From positions 1 through 15,983 of the forward strand of contig DASXNG010000286.1 of the NCBI GenBank assembly GCA_036495225.1: a stretch of DNA of 15,983 nucleotides, in the 5' to 3' direction. The first letter of the stretch is position 1, and the number at the start of each line of letters is the position of its first letter. A program made the position numbers and the translations under genes. Below the pieces are notes generated by a model. It saw nothing but the letters and a program-made list of their open reading frames with translations, was not told where the DNA came from and made no database searches. Source of the stretch: Galbitalea sp036495225. GTDB lineage: Bacteria; Actinomycetota; Actinomycetes; Actinomycetales; Microbacteriaceae. This document shows positions 6,348-15,266 of this stretch, one piece after another.

Positions 6348-7370
6348 TTGTTGGTTTCGAAGCTGCTCGCCCCCATGAGCATCCCCAGCCCGCCAATCTC
6401 GTGGGCCGATATTTACATTCCGCTGGGATGGGTGCACTCGATCATTCCGGCCGTGTCTGCCGACTACCGGATCGACATCAAGACCTACGCGCTCTGCCTG
6501 ATCGCCGGCATCATCGCGGCGATCATCTTCACGTCAATTCGACTCACCAAGCGTGGCGGTGAGCCGGGCATCGTGCTCGACATCTCGCTGCTCGCCGTGC
6601 CGTTCGGCATCATCGGCGCACGCATCTACCACGTGCTCACCCACTACAACGACTACTTCGGCCCGGGCAAAGACCCCCTGACGGCGTTGTACGTCTGGGA
6701 AGGCGGCATCGCCATCTTCGGGTCGCTCATCGGCGGTTCCATCGGCATTCTGATCATCTGCCGCATCACGGGCCTGCGATTCCTGAGCTTCGCGGACGCT
6801 CTTGCTCCGGGCCTGGTGCTCGCGCAGGCGCTCGGTCGTTTTGGCAACTACTTCAACCACGAGCTCTTCGGCCAGCCGACGACGCTTCCGTGGGGGCTGC
6901 AAATTGAATCGACCAACCCTGCGTGGCCGATCGGCCTTCCCGCAGGCACCCTCTTCGCGCCGACCTTCCTGTACGAACTGATCTGGGACGCGCTGTGCGT
7001 GGTTGCGTTGCTGTTCCTCGAACGTCGATTCACACTGCGCTGGGGCAAGCTCATCGCGATCTACTTCATCCTGTACGGCATTGGCCGGGTCTGGTTCGAG
7101 TCGATTCGCATCGATCCGAGTGTCGTATTCCTCGGCCTGCGCACGAACGTGTGGGCCGCTCTTGGATCCATCCTTCTCGGCGTGATCCTGCTCATCGTGC
7201 AGTCCAGGCGTCATCCGGGTATCGAGCCGAGCGTCTACCGACCGGGTCGTGAATGGTCGCCAGAGGCTTCTAAGCTAGACTCGGACGAGACCTATTCGGA
7301 CACTGACGACGCCGGCGATGATGCCGGACGCCCGACCGAAATTGCCGCCACAAGCGGCGCAGGCACCTGA
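6348..7370 (+). CDS. lgt: Prolipoprotein diacylglyceryl transferase
   Basis: Lgt moves diacylglycerol from phosphatidylglycerol to the lipobox cysteine of prelipoproteins, the first step of lipoprotein maturation, in the cytoplasmic membrane. The protein has 340 residues with about seven hydrophobic helices. The family signature GRFGNYFNHELFG is at 163-175, with R164, N167 and E172 in the essential positions. YGIGRVWFESIR (243-254) supplies the later conserved Arg/Glu residues. The HGGL motif of E. coli is replaced by WEGGIAIFG (117-125), which resembles other actinobacterial Lgt proteins. After the last helix the tail from about 288 is polar and Asp-rich, a common actinobacterial extension. 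The start is uncertain: TTG 6348 (GAAAGG 11 nt upstream), TTG 6351, or ATG 6375, which would begin MSIPSPP without a ribosome binding site. Placement after trpA matches M. tuberculosis (Rv1613-Rv1614). Confidence 0.93.
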   Translation: MLVSKLLAPMSIPSPPISWADIYIPLGWVHSIIPAVSADYRIDIKTYALCLIAGIIAAIIFTSIRLTKRGGEPGIVLDISLLAVPFGIIGARIYHVLTHYNDYFGPGKDPLTALYVWEGGIAIFGSLIGGSIGILIICRITGLRFLSFADALAPGLVLAQALGRFGNYFNHELFGQPTTLPWGLQIESTNPAWPIGLPAGTLFAPTFLYELIWDALCVVALLFLERRFTLRWGKLIAIYFILYGIGRVWFESIRIDPSVVFLGLRTNVWAALGSILLGVILLIVQSRRHPGIEPSVYRPGREWSPEASKLDSDETYSDTDDAGDDAGRPTEIAATSGAGT

Positions 7371-7512
7371 ACCCCGAGTCTGCACACCGCCGCTGGGTAG
7401 CCAATTTCAGTTTGGCCAGAAATACGTACAGCTGACTGATACTGGCAATCTTCCTGTTGGGCCATCGAAGTCCCGATTTCGTGTATTAGCGCCATCGTGA
7501 GGACGGTACTTC

Positions 7513-10500
7513 ATGGCTCTCACGCCACACACCCCAGGCCTTCCCGGCGCCGCTTTCAGCAGAACGCCGGCAGCACAGGGCCTCTACGACCCTGCCCGCG
7601 AAAAGGATGCGTGTGGCCTCGCCATGGTTGCGACCCTCCGCGGGACCGCCGGGCACGACATCATCCAGCTCGCCCTTGAAGCACTTCGCCACCTCGAGCA
7701 CCGCGGGGCGATCGGGTCTGACGCTGGCACGGGCGATGGTGCAGGCATCATCACGCAGATTCCGGATGACTTCCTCCGTGCGGTCGCCGGGTTCGAGCTT
7801 CCACCTGCCGGTACGTACGCGGTCGGCATGGCATATCTCCCCGTCGACGAAGACGAACGAGCAGAGCAGAAGGCAGGGATTGCCGCGATTGCCGCTGAGG
7901 AGAGCCTCGAGGTTATCGGGTGGCGCGAAGTGCCGGTCGACCCCGACCAGATTGGGAATCTGGCGCGAGAGGCGATGCCAGCGTTCGAGCAACTCTTCGT
8001 CGCGAGTACAGGTGCGGCCTCCGTTGCCGGCATCGAGCTGGATCGGATGACGTTCCGCCTGCGCAAGCGTGCCGAGCGCGAGCTCGGCGCGTACTTCCCG
8101 TCGCTGTCGGCCAGAACCCTCGTCTACAAGGGCATGGTCACCACCCTGCAACTTGAGCCCTTCTACCCCGACCTTTCGGACGAGAGATTCACGTCGAAGC
8201 TCGCACTCGTGCACTCGCGGTATTCGACCAACACGTTCCCGTCGTGGCCGCTAGCGCAGCCTTTCAGGATGATCGCGCACAACGGCGAGATCAACACCGT
8301 TCAGGGCAACCGCAACTGGATGCGCGCCCGCCAGTCCCAGCTCGAATCTGAGCTCCTTGGTGACCTGCGACCCGTGATGCCCATCGTCACGCCTGGCGCA
8401 AGCGACTCCGCCTCCTTCGACGAGGTCGTCGAACTGCTGAGCCTGTCCGGCCGCTCGCTCCCGCACTCGATCATGATGATGGTGCCGGAGGCGTGGGAGA
8501 ACCAGGCGGATATAGACGCGCAGCGTCGCTCGTTCTTCGAGTACCACTCCATGTTGATGGAGCCGTGGGATGGCCCGGCCGCGCTCGTCTTCACTGACGG
8601 CACGCTCGTTGGTGCGACGCTCGACCGCAACGGACTGCGCCCCGGACGTTACCTCGTCACTGACGACGGCCTCGTGGTGCTGGCGAGCGAGATCGGCGTG
8701 CTCGATGTCGCACCCGAGAAGGTGGTCCGCAAAGGACGTCTGCGCCCTGGCAAGATGTTCCTCGTCGACAGCGAGGCCGGACGCCTGATCGAGGACGACG
8801 AGATCAAGGCGGAACTCGCGGCGTCGAAGCCGTGGGGCGAATGGCTTGATTCAGGCCGGATCAACCTCAAGAACCTGCCAGACCGTGAGCACATCGTGCA
8901 CACCCCGGCCTCCGTGACGCGTCGCCAACGAACCTTCGGTTACACCGAGGAGGAAGTGCGCATCCTCGTCACCCCGATGGCGCAGAACGGCGCGGAGCCG
9001 CTCGGAGCCATGGGGTCAGACACTCCCATCGCTGTGCTCTCGCAGCGGCCACGGCTGCTGTTCGACTACTTCTCGCAGCAGTTTGCGCAGGTGACCAACC
9101 CGCCGCTCGACTCGATCCGCGAAGAGACTGTCACCTCGATGAGCCTCGGGCTCGGCCCCGAGCGCAACCTGCTGACGGCGACGCCCGAGCACGCCAAGCA
9201 GGTGATCCTCGACTTCCCGGTGATCGACAACGACGAGCTCGCGAAGATCCAGCACATCGACCCGACACCGGGTTCGACGCTGACCACGACGGTTCGTGGT
9301 TTGTATCGGGTCGACAAGGGCCCCCGGGCTATGGAAAAGCGCCTCGCCAAGATGTGCGCAGAGGTGGATGCCGCGATCGAGAGCGGCGCGCAGTTCATCG
9401 TGCTGTCCGACCGCGATTCCAACAAGGATTACGCGCCCATCCCGTCGCTCCTGATGCTCGCGACGGTGCACCACCACCTGATCCGCGCCGAGACTCGAAT
9501 GAAGGTCGGCATCGTCGTCGAGGCCGGCGACGTGCGCGAGGTCTTCCATGTTGCGCTGCTGATCGGTTATGGGGCATCTGCCGTCAACCCGTACCTCGCG
9601 ATGGAGACGGCTGAGGAACTCGTCCGCAGCGGCATGATCGAGGGGATCACCGGCGAGAAGGCCGTCAAGAACCTCATCAAGGCGCTCGGCAAGGGTGTCC
9701 TGAAGATCATGTCGAAGATGGGCATCTCCGTCGTCGGCTCGTACGCGGGAGCCCAGGCCTTCGAGGCCGTCGGCCTGTCACAAGAGTTCGTCGACCAGTA
9801 CTTCACGGGTACGACCAGTCTGCTCGGCGGCATCGGCATCGAGGTCATCGCTGCCGAGAATGCCGCGCGTCACGCTGCGGCGTACCCGGAGGACGGCGCC
9901 GTCGTCGTGCACGAGCGCCTCGCAACCGGTGGCGAGTACCAGTGGCGCCGGGATGGGCCGCCTCACCTGTTCAACCCGGACACGGTATTCCGGTTGCAGC
10001 ACGCCACGAGGGCTCGCCGGTACGATATTTTCCGCGACTACACGAAGCTTGTCGATGAGCAGGCCGAGAACCTGATGACGTTGCGCGGTCTGTTCAAGCT
10101 TCGCAAGGGTGCGCGTAAAGCTGTGCCGATCGACGAAGTTGAGCCGGTCTCATCCATCGTCAAGCGCTTCTCGACTGGGGCAATGAGCTACGGTTCCATT
10201 TCCGCTGAGGCGCACGAAACGCTCGCGATCGCGATGAACTCGCTCGGCGCGAAGTCGAACACCGGCGAAGGCGGAGAGGATGTCGACCGTCTTCTCGACC
10301 CGACGCGTCGGAGCGCCATCAAGCAGGTCGCGTCCGGTCGATTCGGCGTGACCAGCCTCTATCTCACGAACGCGACCGACATCCAGATCAAGATGGCTCA
10401 GGGTGCGAAGCCGGGGGAGGGCGGTCAGCTACCGTCCGCCAAGGTGTACCCGTGGATCGCGCGAACGCGCCACAGCACTGCAGGAGTTGGGCTCATTTCG

Positions 10501-12093
10501 CCACCTCCGCACCACGACATCTACTCGATCGAAGACCTCAAACAACTGGTCTTCGACCTCAAGCGTGCAAACCCCAAGGCGCGCATACACGTCAAACTTG
10601 TGAGCCAGTCCGGAATCGGTGCCGTTGCCGCTGGCGTGACGAAGGCACTCGCTGATGTCGTGCTCGTGTCCGGTCACGACGGAGGCACCGGCTCGAGCCC
10701 GCTTAACTCGCTCAAGCACGCTGGAACGCCCTGGGAGATCGGCCTCGCCGAGACGCAGCAGACGCTCATGCTCAACGGCATGCGCGACCGCGTCGTCGTT
10801 CAGGTCGACGGCCAGATGAAGACCGGTAGAGACGTCATCGTCGGTGCGTTGCTTGGGGCGGAAGAGTTCGGATTTGCTACCGCACCGCTGGTCGTTTCCG
10901 GCTGCATCCTGATGCGGGTTTGCCACCTGGACACGTGTCCGGTCGGCGTCGCTACTCAGAACCCGGTTCTGCGCGAGCGTTTCACCGGCAAGCCGGAGTT
11001 TGTCGTGAACTTCTTCGAGTTCCTTGCGCAGGAAGTTCGCGAGTACCTTGCAGAACTTGGCTTCCGCAGCATCGCTGAGGCCGTCGGCCACCACGAGCTG
11101 TTGGACGTCGATCGGGCCATCGAGCACTGGAAGGCATCCGGGCTCGACCTTGAGCCGATCCTGATTGGCCCGGAATTCGCGGAAGACGAACCGCGCAACA
11201 ACCGCCGCGGCCAGGAACACGAACTCGAGAAGCACTTCGACAACCAGCTGATCCGACTGAGCGCAGACGTGCTCGACAACGGTGGGACGATCGCGATCGA
11301 CCTTCCCGTGCGCAACACGGAGCGCGCTGTCGGCACCATGCTCGGCCACGAGGTCACCAGGCGCCATGGCGAGCACGGTCTGCCGACCGGGTCGATCGAC
11401 GTGACCCTGCACGGCTCCGCGGGCCAGTCGTTCGGCGCGTTCATGCCGAGCGGCATCACGCTTCGCCTCATCGGCGACAGCAACGACTATGTCGGCAAGG
11501 GCCTATGTGGCGGCGAGATCATCGTGCGCCCGCACCCCGACGCGAAGTTCGAAGCCGAGAAGAACGTCATCGCGGGTAACGTCATCGGCTACGGCGCGAC
11601 GCGCGGGAGCATGTTCATCCGCGGTGCGGTCGGCCAGCGATTTCTCGTCCGCAACTCGGGCGCGACCGCGGTGGTCGAAGGAGTTGGCGACCACGCCCTC
11701 GAATACATGACGGGCGGCCTTGCCGTCATTCTGGGCGAGACGGGGCACAACCTGGGCGCGGGCATGTCCGGCGGCACCGCGTACGTCTACGGACTCCGCG
11801 AACAGCACGTGAACCGCGACTCGCTCATGAGTGGCGAACTTCGCCTGGAAGAACTCGGCAGCGCGGATGTTGAGATCCTCACCGACCTGCTCGAACGGCA
11901 CCTCGCTGAGACAGATTCGGCGGTTGCCGCTCGGATGTTGGCCAACCTCGACGAAGCCGTTGCAGGTTTCACGAAGGTGGTGCCGCGCGACTACGCGGCC
12001 GTCTTGGAGACGCGCCAAGTGGCGCTGGACGAAGGACTGGACCCCGATGGCGATGTCGTCTGGTCCCGCATTATGGAGGTGACCGGTGGCTGA
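7513..12093 (+). CDS. gltB: Glutamate synthase (NADPH) large subunit
   Basis: GltB makes two glutamates from glutamine and 2-oxoglutarate using electrons passed from GltD. At 1526 residues it is the full bacterial alpha subunit. A propeptide of 33 residues precedes C34 (KDACGLAM), the Ntn-type nucleophile of the glutaminase domain (34 to about 400), which contains AHNGEINT near 254-261. A central domain follows. The FMN-binding synthase barrel spans about 870-1240, including STGAMSYGSIS and GEGGED. The 3Fe-4S cysteines are C1131, C1137 and C1142 (C-x5-C-x4-C). The C-terminal GxGxG beta-helix covers about 1270-1430. ATG 7513 has GAGG (7500-7503) nine bases upstream. A 142-bp gap from lgt holds no other gene. 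gltD begins inside the last codons (8-bp overlap), with GGAGGT ahead of it. Confidence 0.97.
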   Translation: MALTPHTPGLPGAAFSRTPAAQGLYDPAREKDACGLAMVATLRGTAGHDIIQLALEALRHLEHRGAIGSDAGTGDGAGIITQIPDDFLRAVAGFELPPAGTYAVGMAYLPVDEDERAEQKAGIAAIAAEESLEVIGWREVPVDPDQIGNLAREAMPAFEQLFVASTGAASVAGIELDRMTFRLRKRAERELGAYFPSLSARTLVYKGMVTTLQLEPFYPDLSDERFTSKLALVHSRYSTNTFPSWPLAQPFRMIAHNGEINTVQGNRNWMRARQSQLESELLGDLRPVMPIVTPGASDSASFDEVVELLSLSGRSLPHSIMMMVPEAWENQADIDAQRRSFFEYHSMLMEPWDGPAALVFTDGTLVGATLDRNGLRPGRYLVTDDGLVVLASEIGVLDVAPEKVVRKGRLRPGKMFLVDSEAGRLIEDDEIKAELAASKPWGEWLDSGRINLKNLPDREHIVHTPASVTRRQRTFGYTEEEVRILVTPMAQNGAEPLGAMGSDTPIAVLSQRPRLLFDYFSQQFAQVTNPPLDSIREETVTSMSLGLGPERNLLTATPEHAKQVILDFPVIDNDELAKIQHIDPTPGSTLTTTVRGLYRVDKGPRAMEKRLAKMCAEVDAAIESGAQFIVLSDRDSNKDYAPIPSLLMLATVHHHLIRAETRMKVGIVVEAGDVREVFHVALLIGYGASAVNPYLAMETAEELVRSGMIEGITGEKAVKNLIKALGKGVLKIMSKMGISVVGSYAGAQAFEAVGLSQEFVDQYFTGTTSLLGGIGIEVIAAENAARHAAAYPEDGAVVVHERLATGGEYQWRRDGPPHLFNPDTVFRLQHATRARRYDIFRDYTKLVDEQAENLMTLRGLFKLRKGARKAVPIDEVEPVSSIVKRFSTGAMSYGSISAEAHETLAIAMNSLGAKSNTGEGGEDVDRLLDPTRRSAIKQVASGRFGVTSLYLTNATDIQIKMAQGAKPGEGGQLPSAKVYPWIARTRHSTAGVGLISPPPHHDIYSIEDLKQLVFDLKRANPKARIHVKLVSQSGIGAVAAGVTKALADVVLVSGHDGGTGSSPLNSLKHAGTPWEIGLAETQQTLMLNGMRDRVVVQVDGQMKTGRDVIVGALLGAEEFGFATAPLVVSGCILMRVCHLDTCPVGVATQNPVLRERFTGKPEFVVNFFEFLAQEVREYLAELGFRSIAEAVGHHELLDVDRAIEHWKASGLDLEPILIGPEFAEDEPRNNRRGQEHELEKHFDNQLIRLSADVLDNGGTIAIDLPVRNTERAVGTMLGHEVTRRHGEHGLPTGSIDVTLHGSAGQSFGAFMPSGITLRLIGDSNDYVGKGLCGGEIIVRPHPDAKFEAEKNVIAGNVIGYGATRGSMFIRGAVGQRFLVRNSGATAVVEGVGDHALEYMTGGLAVILGETGHNLGAGMSGGTAYVYGLREQHVNRDSLMSGELRLEELGSADVEILTDLLERHLAETDSAVAARMLANLDEAVAGFTKVVPRDYAAVLETRQVALDEGLDPDGDVVWSRIMEVTGG

Positions 12094-13543
12094 CCCGAAG
12101 GGTTTCCTCAAGACGCCAGAGCGCGAAACGCCGCCGAGGCGCCCCGTCGCGCTGCGACTCATGGACTGGAAAGAGGTCTACGAGCAGGGCGACGCGGCCA
12201 CGCTGAAACGCCAGGCCGGGCGCTGCATGGACTGCGGCATCCCGTTCTGCCATCAGGGTTGCCCGCTCGGCAACCTGATTCCGGAGTGGAACGACCTAAC
12301 CTGGCGGGATGAGGGTCGCGCTGCGATCGAACGTCTGCACTCGACCAACAACTTCCCAGAGTTCACCGGTCGCCTGTGCCCGGCCCCTTGCGAGTCATCC
12401 TGTGTGCTCGGCATCAGCCAGGACCCGGTCACCATCAAGCAGGTCGAAGTTTCGATCATCGACCAGGCGTTCGCGAACGGCTGGGTCACTCCACATCCGC
12501 CCGAGCGGCTGACCGGTAAGACCGTGGCGGTCGTGGGTTCTGGCCCTGCTGGTCTGGCTGCCGCCCAGCAGCTCACGCGAGCTGGCCACACGGTGGCGGT
12601 GTACGAGCGCGATGACCGCATCGGCGGCCTGCTGCGCTACGGCATCCCGGACTTCAAGATGGAGAAGAAGCACCTCGAAACGCGCCTCGCGCAGATGCAG
12701 GCCGAGGGCACGCGTTTCCGCGCGGGAGTCGAGATCGGCGTCGATATCACCTGGGACGACCTCAAGTCGCGTTACGACGCCGTGATCGTCGCGACCGGCG
12801 CGATGGTGCCACGCGATCTTCCCGTTCCTGGGCGTGACCTTCTCGGCGTGCACTTCGCCATGGAATACCTGGTTCAGCAGAACAAGGTCGGCGCCGGCGA
12901 CACGGTCGTCGAGCAGCTGACCGCAGAAGGCAAGCACGTAGTTGTCCTTGGCGGTGGAGACACCGGCGCAGACTGCATCGGAACAGCCCACCGCCAGGGA
13001 GCTTTATCTGTCACCAACCTCGCCATCGGCGTGCAGCCACCAACGGAGCGCCCAGCGACGCAGCCGTGGCCGATGACCCCGAACCTGTTCGAGGTCTCCA
13101 GCGCACACGAGGAGGGTGGAGAGCGCGTCTACCTCGCTTCGACCGTCGAGTTCCTCTCGAACGAGGTCGGTGAGGTTCGCGGCATCCGCGTCGCCGAGAC
13201 GGAGTACCTCGACGGACGGCGTGTACCGAAGGCCGGCACAGAGCGCGACATTCCCGCGGACCTGGTGTTGCTCGCCCTCGGTTTCACCGGCCCGGAGCAG
13301 CAGACCATCGACGCTCAGCTTCACCTGCCGTTCGATGAGCGGGGTAACGTTGCCCGCGATGGCCAGTACGAAACCAGTGAGTCGGGCGTCTTTGTTGCAG
13401 GCGACGCGGGACGTGGCCAGTCGCTCATCGTCTGGGCGATTGCGGAGGGTCGCGCCGCGGCATCCGCTGTCGATCGTTTTCTCGAGGGCGAGACGGAACT
13501 GCCCTTCCCGGTCAAGCCGACCGATGTTGCGATCGCACTCTAA
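12086..13543 (+). CDS. gltD: Glutamate synthase (NADPH) small subunit
   Basis: GltD oxidises NADPH through FAD and passes electrons via 4Fe-4S clusters to the FMN of GltB. The protein has 485 residues. The N-terminal Fe-S domain has CMDCGIPFCHQGC (C47, C50, C55, C59) and CPAPCESSC (C98, C102, C106). The FAD dinucleotide fold is VAVVGSGPAGLAAA (147-160), and the NADPH fold is VVVLGGGDTGADC (285-297). VFVAGDAGRGQSLIVWAI near the C-terminus is the second FAD contact typical of this family. GTG 12086 is preceded at 5 nt by a strong GGAGGT (12075-12080) and overlaps the gltB stop, so equimolar synthesis with GltB is expected. Related Fe-S/FAD subunits occur in other enzymes, but the adjacency to gltB settles the assignment. 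Confidence 0.97.
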   Translation: MADPKGFLKTPERETPPRRPVALRLMDWKEVYEQGDAATLKRQAGRCMDCGIPFCHQGCPLGNLIPEWNDLTWRDEGRAAIERLHSTNNFPEFTGRLCPAPCESSCVLGISQDPVTIKQVEVSIIDQAFANGWVTPHPPERLTGKTVAVVGSGPAGLAAAQQLTRAGHTVAVYERDDRIGGLLRYGIPDFKMEKKHLETRLAQMQAEGTRFRAGVEIGVDITWDDLKSRYDAVIVATGAMVPRDLPVPGRDLLGVHFAMEYLVQQNKVGAGDTVVEQLTAEGKHVVVLGGGDTGADCIGTAHRQGALSVTNLAIGVQPPTERPATQPWPMTPNLFEVSSAHEEGGERVYLASTVEFLSNEVGEVRGIRVAETEYLDGRRVPKAGTERDIPADLVLLALGFTGPEQQTIDAQLHLPFDERGNVARDGQYETSESGVFVAGDAGRGQSLIVWAIAEGRAAASAVDRFLEGETELPFPVKPTDVAIAL

Positions 13544-13582
13544 AGCCTCATATCTCTACCACCACCACAACAGAAGGACCCA

Positions 13583-15025
13583 ATGAGACGAGCGAAAATC
13601 GTCGCGACACTTGGCCCAGCCACGTCGAGCTACGAGAACATCAGGGCGATCATCGATGCCGGGGTCGATGTCGCCCGAATGAACCTGAGCCATGGTTCAT
13701 ACGACGTGCACGAAGAGGTTTACAAGAACGTCCGGCAGGCAGCAGAGGATTCCGGCCGCGCGGTCGCGGTTCTGGTTGACCTGCAGGGTCCGAAGATTCG
13801 CCTCGGCAAGTTCGAGGCGGGCCCCTACGAACTCGCAGTAGGCGACATCTTCAAGATCACGACGGAAGAGGTGATCGGCACCAAGGAGCTTTCTGGCACG
13901 ACCTTCAAGGGGCTTCCCCAGGACGTGTCGCCCGGGGACTTCCTGCTCATCGATGACGGCAAGGTCAAGGTCAAGGTTCTCGAAACGGATGGCACAGTCG
14001 TGACGACCGAGGTCATCGTTGCCGGCCCGGTGTCGAACAACAAGGGAATTAACCTGCCGGGCGTGGCGGTAAACGTGCCCGCGCTTTCGGAGAAGGACGA
14101 GGATGACCTCCGCTGGGGTCTCCGCCTCGGTTGCGACCTGATCGCGCTCTCCTTCGTGCGTGACGCGAGCGACATCACGCGGGTGCACGAGATCATGGAG
14201 GAGGAGGGCCGCAAGGTCCCGGTCATCGCCAAGATCGAAAAGCCGCAGGCCGTCGACAACCTCGAGGCCATCATCGATGCCTTCGACTCGATCATGGTCG
14301 CCCGCGGCGACCTCGGTGTCGAACTGCCGCTGGAGGCGGTGCCGATTGTGCAGAAGCGCGCGGTCGAACTAGCTCGTCGCATGGCCAAGCCGGTCATCGT
14401 GGCGACGCAAATGCTCGAGTCGATGATCTCTTCGCCCGTGCCTACTCGTGCAGAAACATCCGACGTCGCGAATGCGGTATTGGATGGCGCGGACGCGGTC
14501 ATGCTTTCGGGCGAGACATCCGTTGGCGCGTACCCGGTGATCACCGTGCAGACCATGGCCCGCATCGTCGAGTCGACCGAGGACCACGGCCTCGAGCGCA
14601 TCCCACCGCTCGGCACCAAGCCGCGCACGCAGGGCGGCGCGATCACTCTCGCCGCCGTCGAGGTCGCCGACTTCGTTGAGGCGAAATTCGTCTGCGTGTT
14701 CACGGAGTCGGGTGATGCTGCGCGTCGCATGTCGCGCCTTCGCTACCGGGTGCCGATGAAGGCGTTTACGCCGGATCCAGCCATCCGTCGCCGTATGTCG
14801 CTGTTCTGGGGCATCGAGTCGTTCGTGGTCGATCGCGTGGCTCACACGGATGCCATGTACCACCAGGTCGACGAAATCCTCCTGGGCGAGGGTCTCGCTG
14901 AGACCGGTGACAAGGTCGTTGTGATCTCCGGTTCCCCTCCAGGGGTGTCCGGAACCACCAACGACCTGCGCGTGCACATCGTTGGCTCGGCTGCAAACGC
15001 GCCGGAGCCTGCACACCACGACTAA
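13583..15025 (+). CDS. pyk: Pyruvate kinase
   Basis: Pyruvate kinase transfers the phosphate of phosphoenolpyruvate to ADP, the last ATP-yielding step of glycolysis. The 480-residue protein has the A/B barrel and the C-terminal regulatory domain. ARMNLSHG (31-38) is the nucleotide/PEP motif; VIAKIEKPQ holds the catalytic K217 and metal ligand E219; ARGDLG supplies D243; and ATQMLESMI and PTRAETSDVANAV are the usual signatures. K71 in LQGPKIRLG occupies the position that is Glu117 in rabbit muscle enzyme; a Lys there is associated with K+-independent pyruvate kinases. ATG 13583 has AGAAGGA (13572-13578) upstream. The 39-bp gap after gltD contains no terminator hairpin. A large inverted repeat follows the stop. 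Confidence 0.97.
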   Translation: MRRAKIVATLGPATSSYENIRAIIDAGVDVARMNLSHGSYDVHEEVYKNVRQAAEDSGRAVAVLVDLQGPKIRLGKFEAGPYELAVGDIFKITTEEVIGTKELSGTTFKGLPQDVSPGDFLLIDDGKVKVKVLETDGTVVTTEVIVAGPVSNNKGINLPGVAVNVPALSEKDEDDLRWGLRLGCDLIALSFVRDASDITRVHEIMEEEGRKVPVIAKIEKPQAVDNLEAIIDAFDSIMVARGDLGVELPLEAVPIVQKRAVELARRMAKPVIVATQMLESMISSPVPTRAETSDVANAVLDGADAVMLSGETSVGAYPVITVQTMARIVESTEDHGLERIPPLGTKPRTQGGAITLAAVEVADFVEAKFVCVFTESGDAARRMSRLRYRVPMKAFTPDPAIRRRMSLFWGIESFVVDRVAHTDAMYHQVDEILLGEGLAETGDKVVVISGSPPGVSGTTNDLRVHIVGSAANAPEPAHHD

Positions 15026-15037
15026 GTCGTTCGTATT

Positions 15038-15099
15038 CGTGAGTTGCCCACTTTTGTGGGGTTCGATCGCCTGAACCCCGCAATTGTGGGCAACTCGCG
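15038..15099. terminator. Long inverted repeat, likely terminator between convergent pyk and tRNA-Leu
   Basis: The arms 15041-15064 and 15073-15096 pair almost throughout. GAGTTGCCCAC (15041-15051) pairs perfectly with 15086-15096, GGGGTTC (15058-15064) pairs perfectly with 15073-15079, and only two T/T mismatches and one G-U fall between them. A few further pairs extend the stem to 15038/15099, and the loop is GATCGCCT. It begins 12 bp after the pyk stop, with the tRNA arriving from the other side, so a bidirectional terminator is the natural reading. No T-run follows on either strand, as is common in actinobacteria. A dispersed repeat is the alternative. Confidence 0.7.
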
Positions 15100-15146
15100 T
15101 TAACCCGATGTCACGTTCGCGGCTCGTCATGATCTGAGCCAATTTG

Positions 15147-15160
15147 GGGGCTCTCGCCCC
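15147..15160 (-). terminator. Short GC hairpin downstream of tRNA-Leu
   Basis: Read on the minus strand, GGGGC-GAGA-GCCCC forms a perfect 5-bp stem with a GAGA tetraloop, starting 7 nt after the tRNA 3' end. No T-run follows. It may terminate or help process the tRNA-Leu transcript, with the larger inverted repeat at 15038-15099 as backup. Confidence 0.4.
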
Positions 15161-15166
15161 ACGTTG

Positions 15167-15249
15167 TGCCGGATGCGGGACTTGAACCCGCACGCCCTTT
15201 CGGACAAAGCATTTTGAGTGCTCCGCGTCTGCCATTCCGCCAATCCGGC
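15167..15249 (-). tRNA. tRNA-Leu (anticodon CAA)
   Basis: On the minus strand the acceptor arms GCCGGAT (15243-15249) and ATCCGGC (15168-15174) pair perfectly, followed by discriminator A at 15167. The anticodon loop is CTCAAAA on the stem GAGCA/TGCTT, which gives anticodon CAA, decoding UUG. A long variable arm (GTCC-GAAA-GGGC) marks it as class II and so fits leucine. The T-arm GCGGG-TTCAAGT-CCCGC is canonical. The 3' CCA is not encoded (CAA follows), so it must be added by the CCA-adding enzyme. Its length of 83 nt is normal for tRNA-Leu. The gene is divergent from the response-regulator gene with only 38 bp between them. Confidence 0.95.
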
Positions 15250-15266
15250 GCACAACAACGCTGCAA

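Noticed and set aside
7371..7512. Possible promoter signals in the lgt-gltB gap (GATACT near 7438, TATTAG near 7484)
   Set aside because: Neither has an acceptable -35 partner at normal spacing (20-21 bp spacers), so I could not choose one; a gltB promoter probably exists here but is not pinned down.
10429..11412. 327-codon open frame on the minus strand inside gltB
   Set aside because: It is antisense to the conserved FMN and Fe-S part of gltB, its product is rich in Arg/His/Asp with no recognisable domain, and such frames are expected opposite G+C-rich coding sequence.
13825..14730. 301-codon open frame on the minus strand inside pyk
   Set aside because: Low-complexity Ser/Arg/Thr-rich translation, antisense to conserved pyruvate kinase motifs, with no ribosome binding site or family resemblance.
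14369..15253. Minus-strand open frame spanning the 3' half of pyk, the inverted repeat and the tRNA
   Set aside because: It would have to read through a tRNA gene and a long hairpin; the translation has no recognisable domain.
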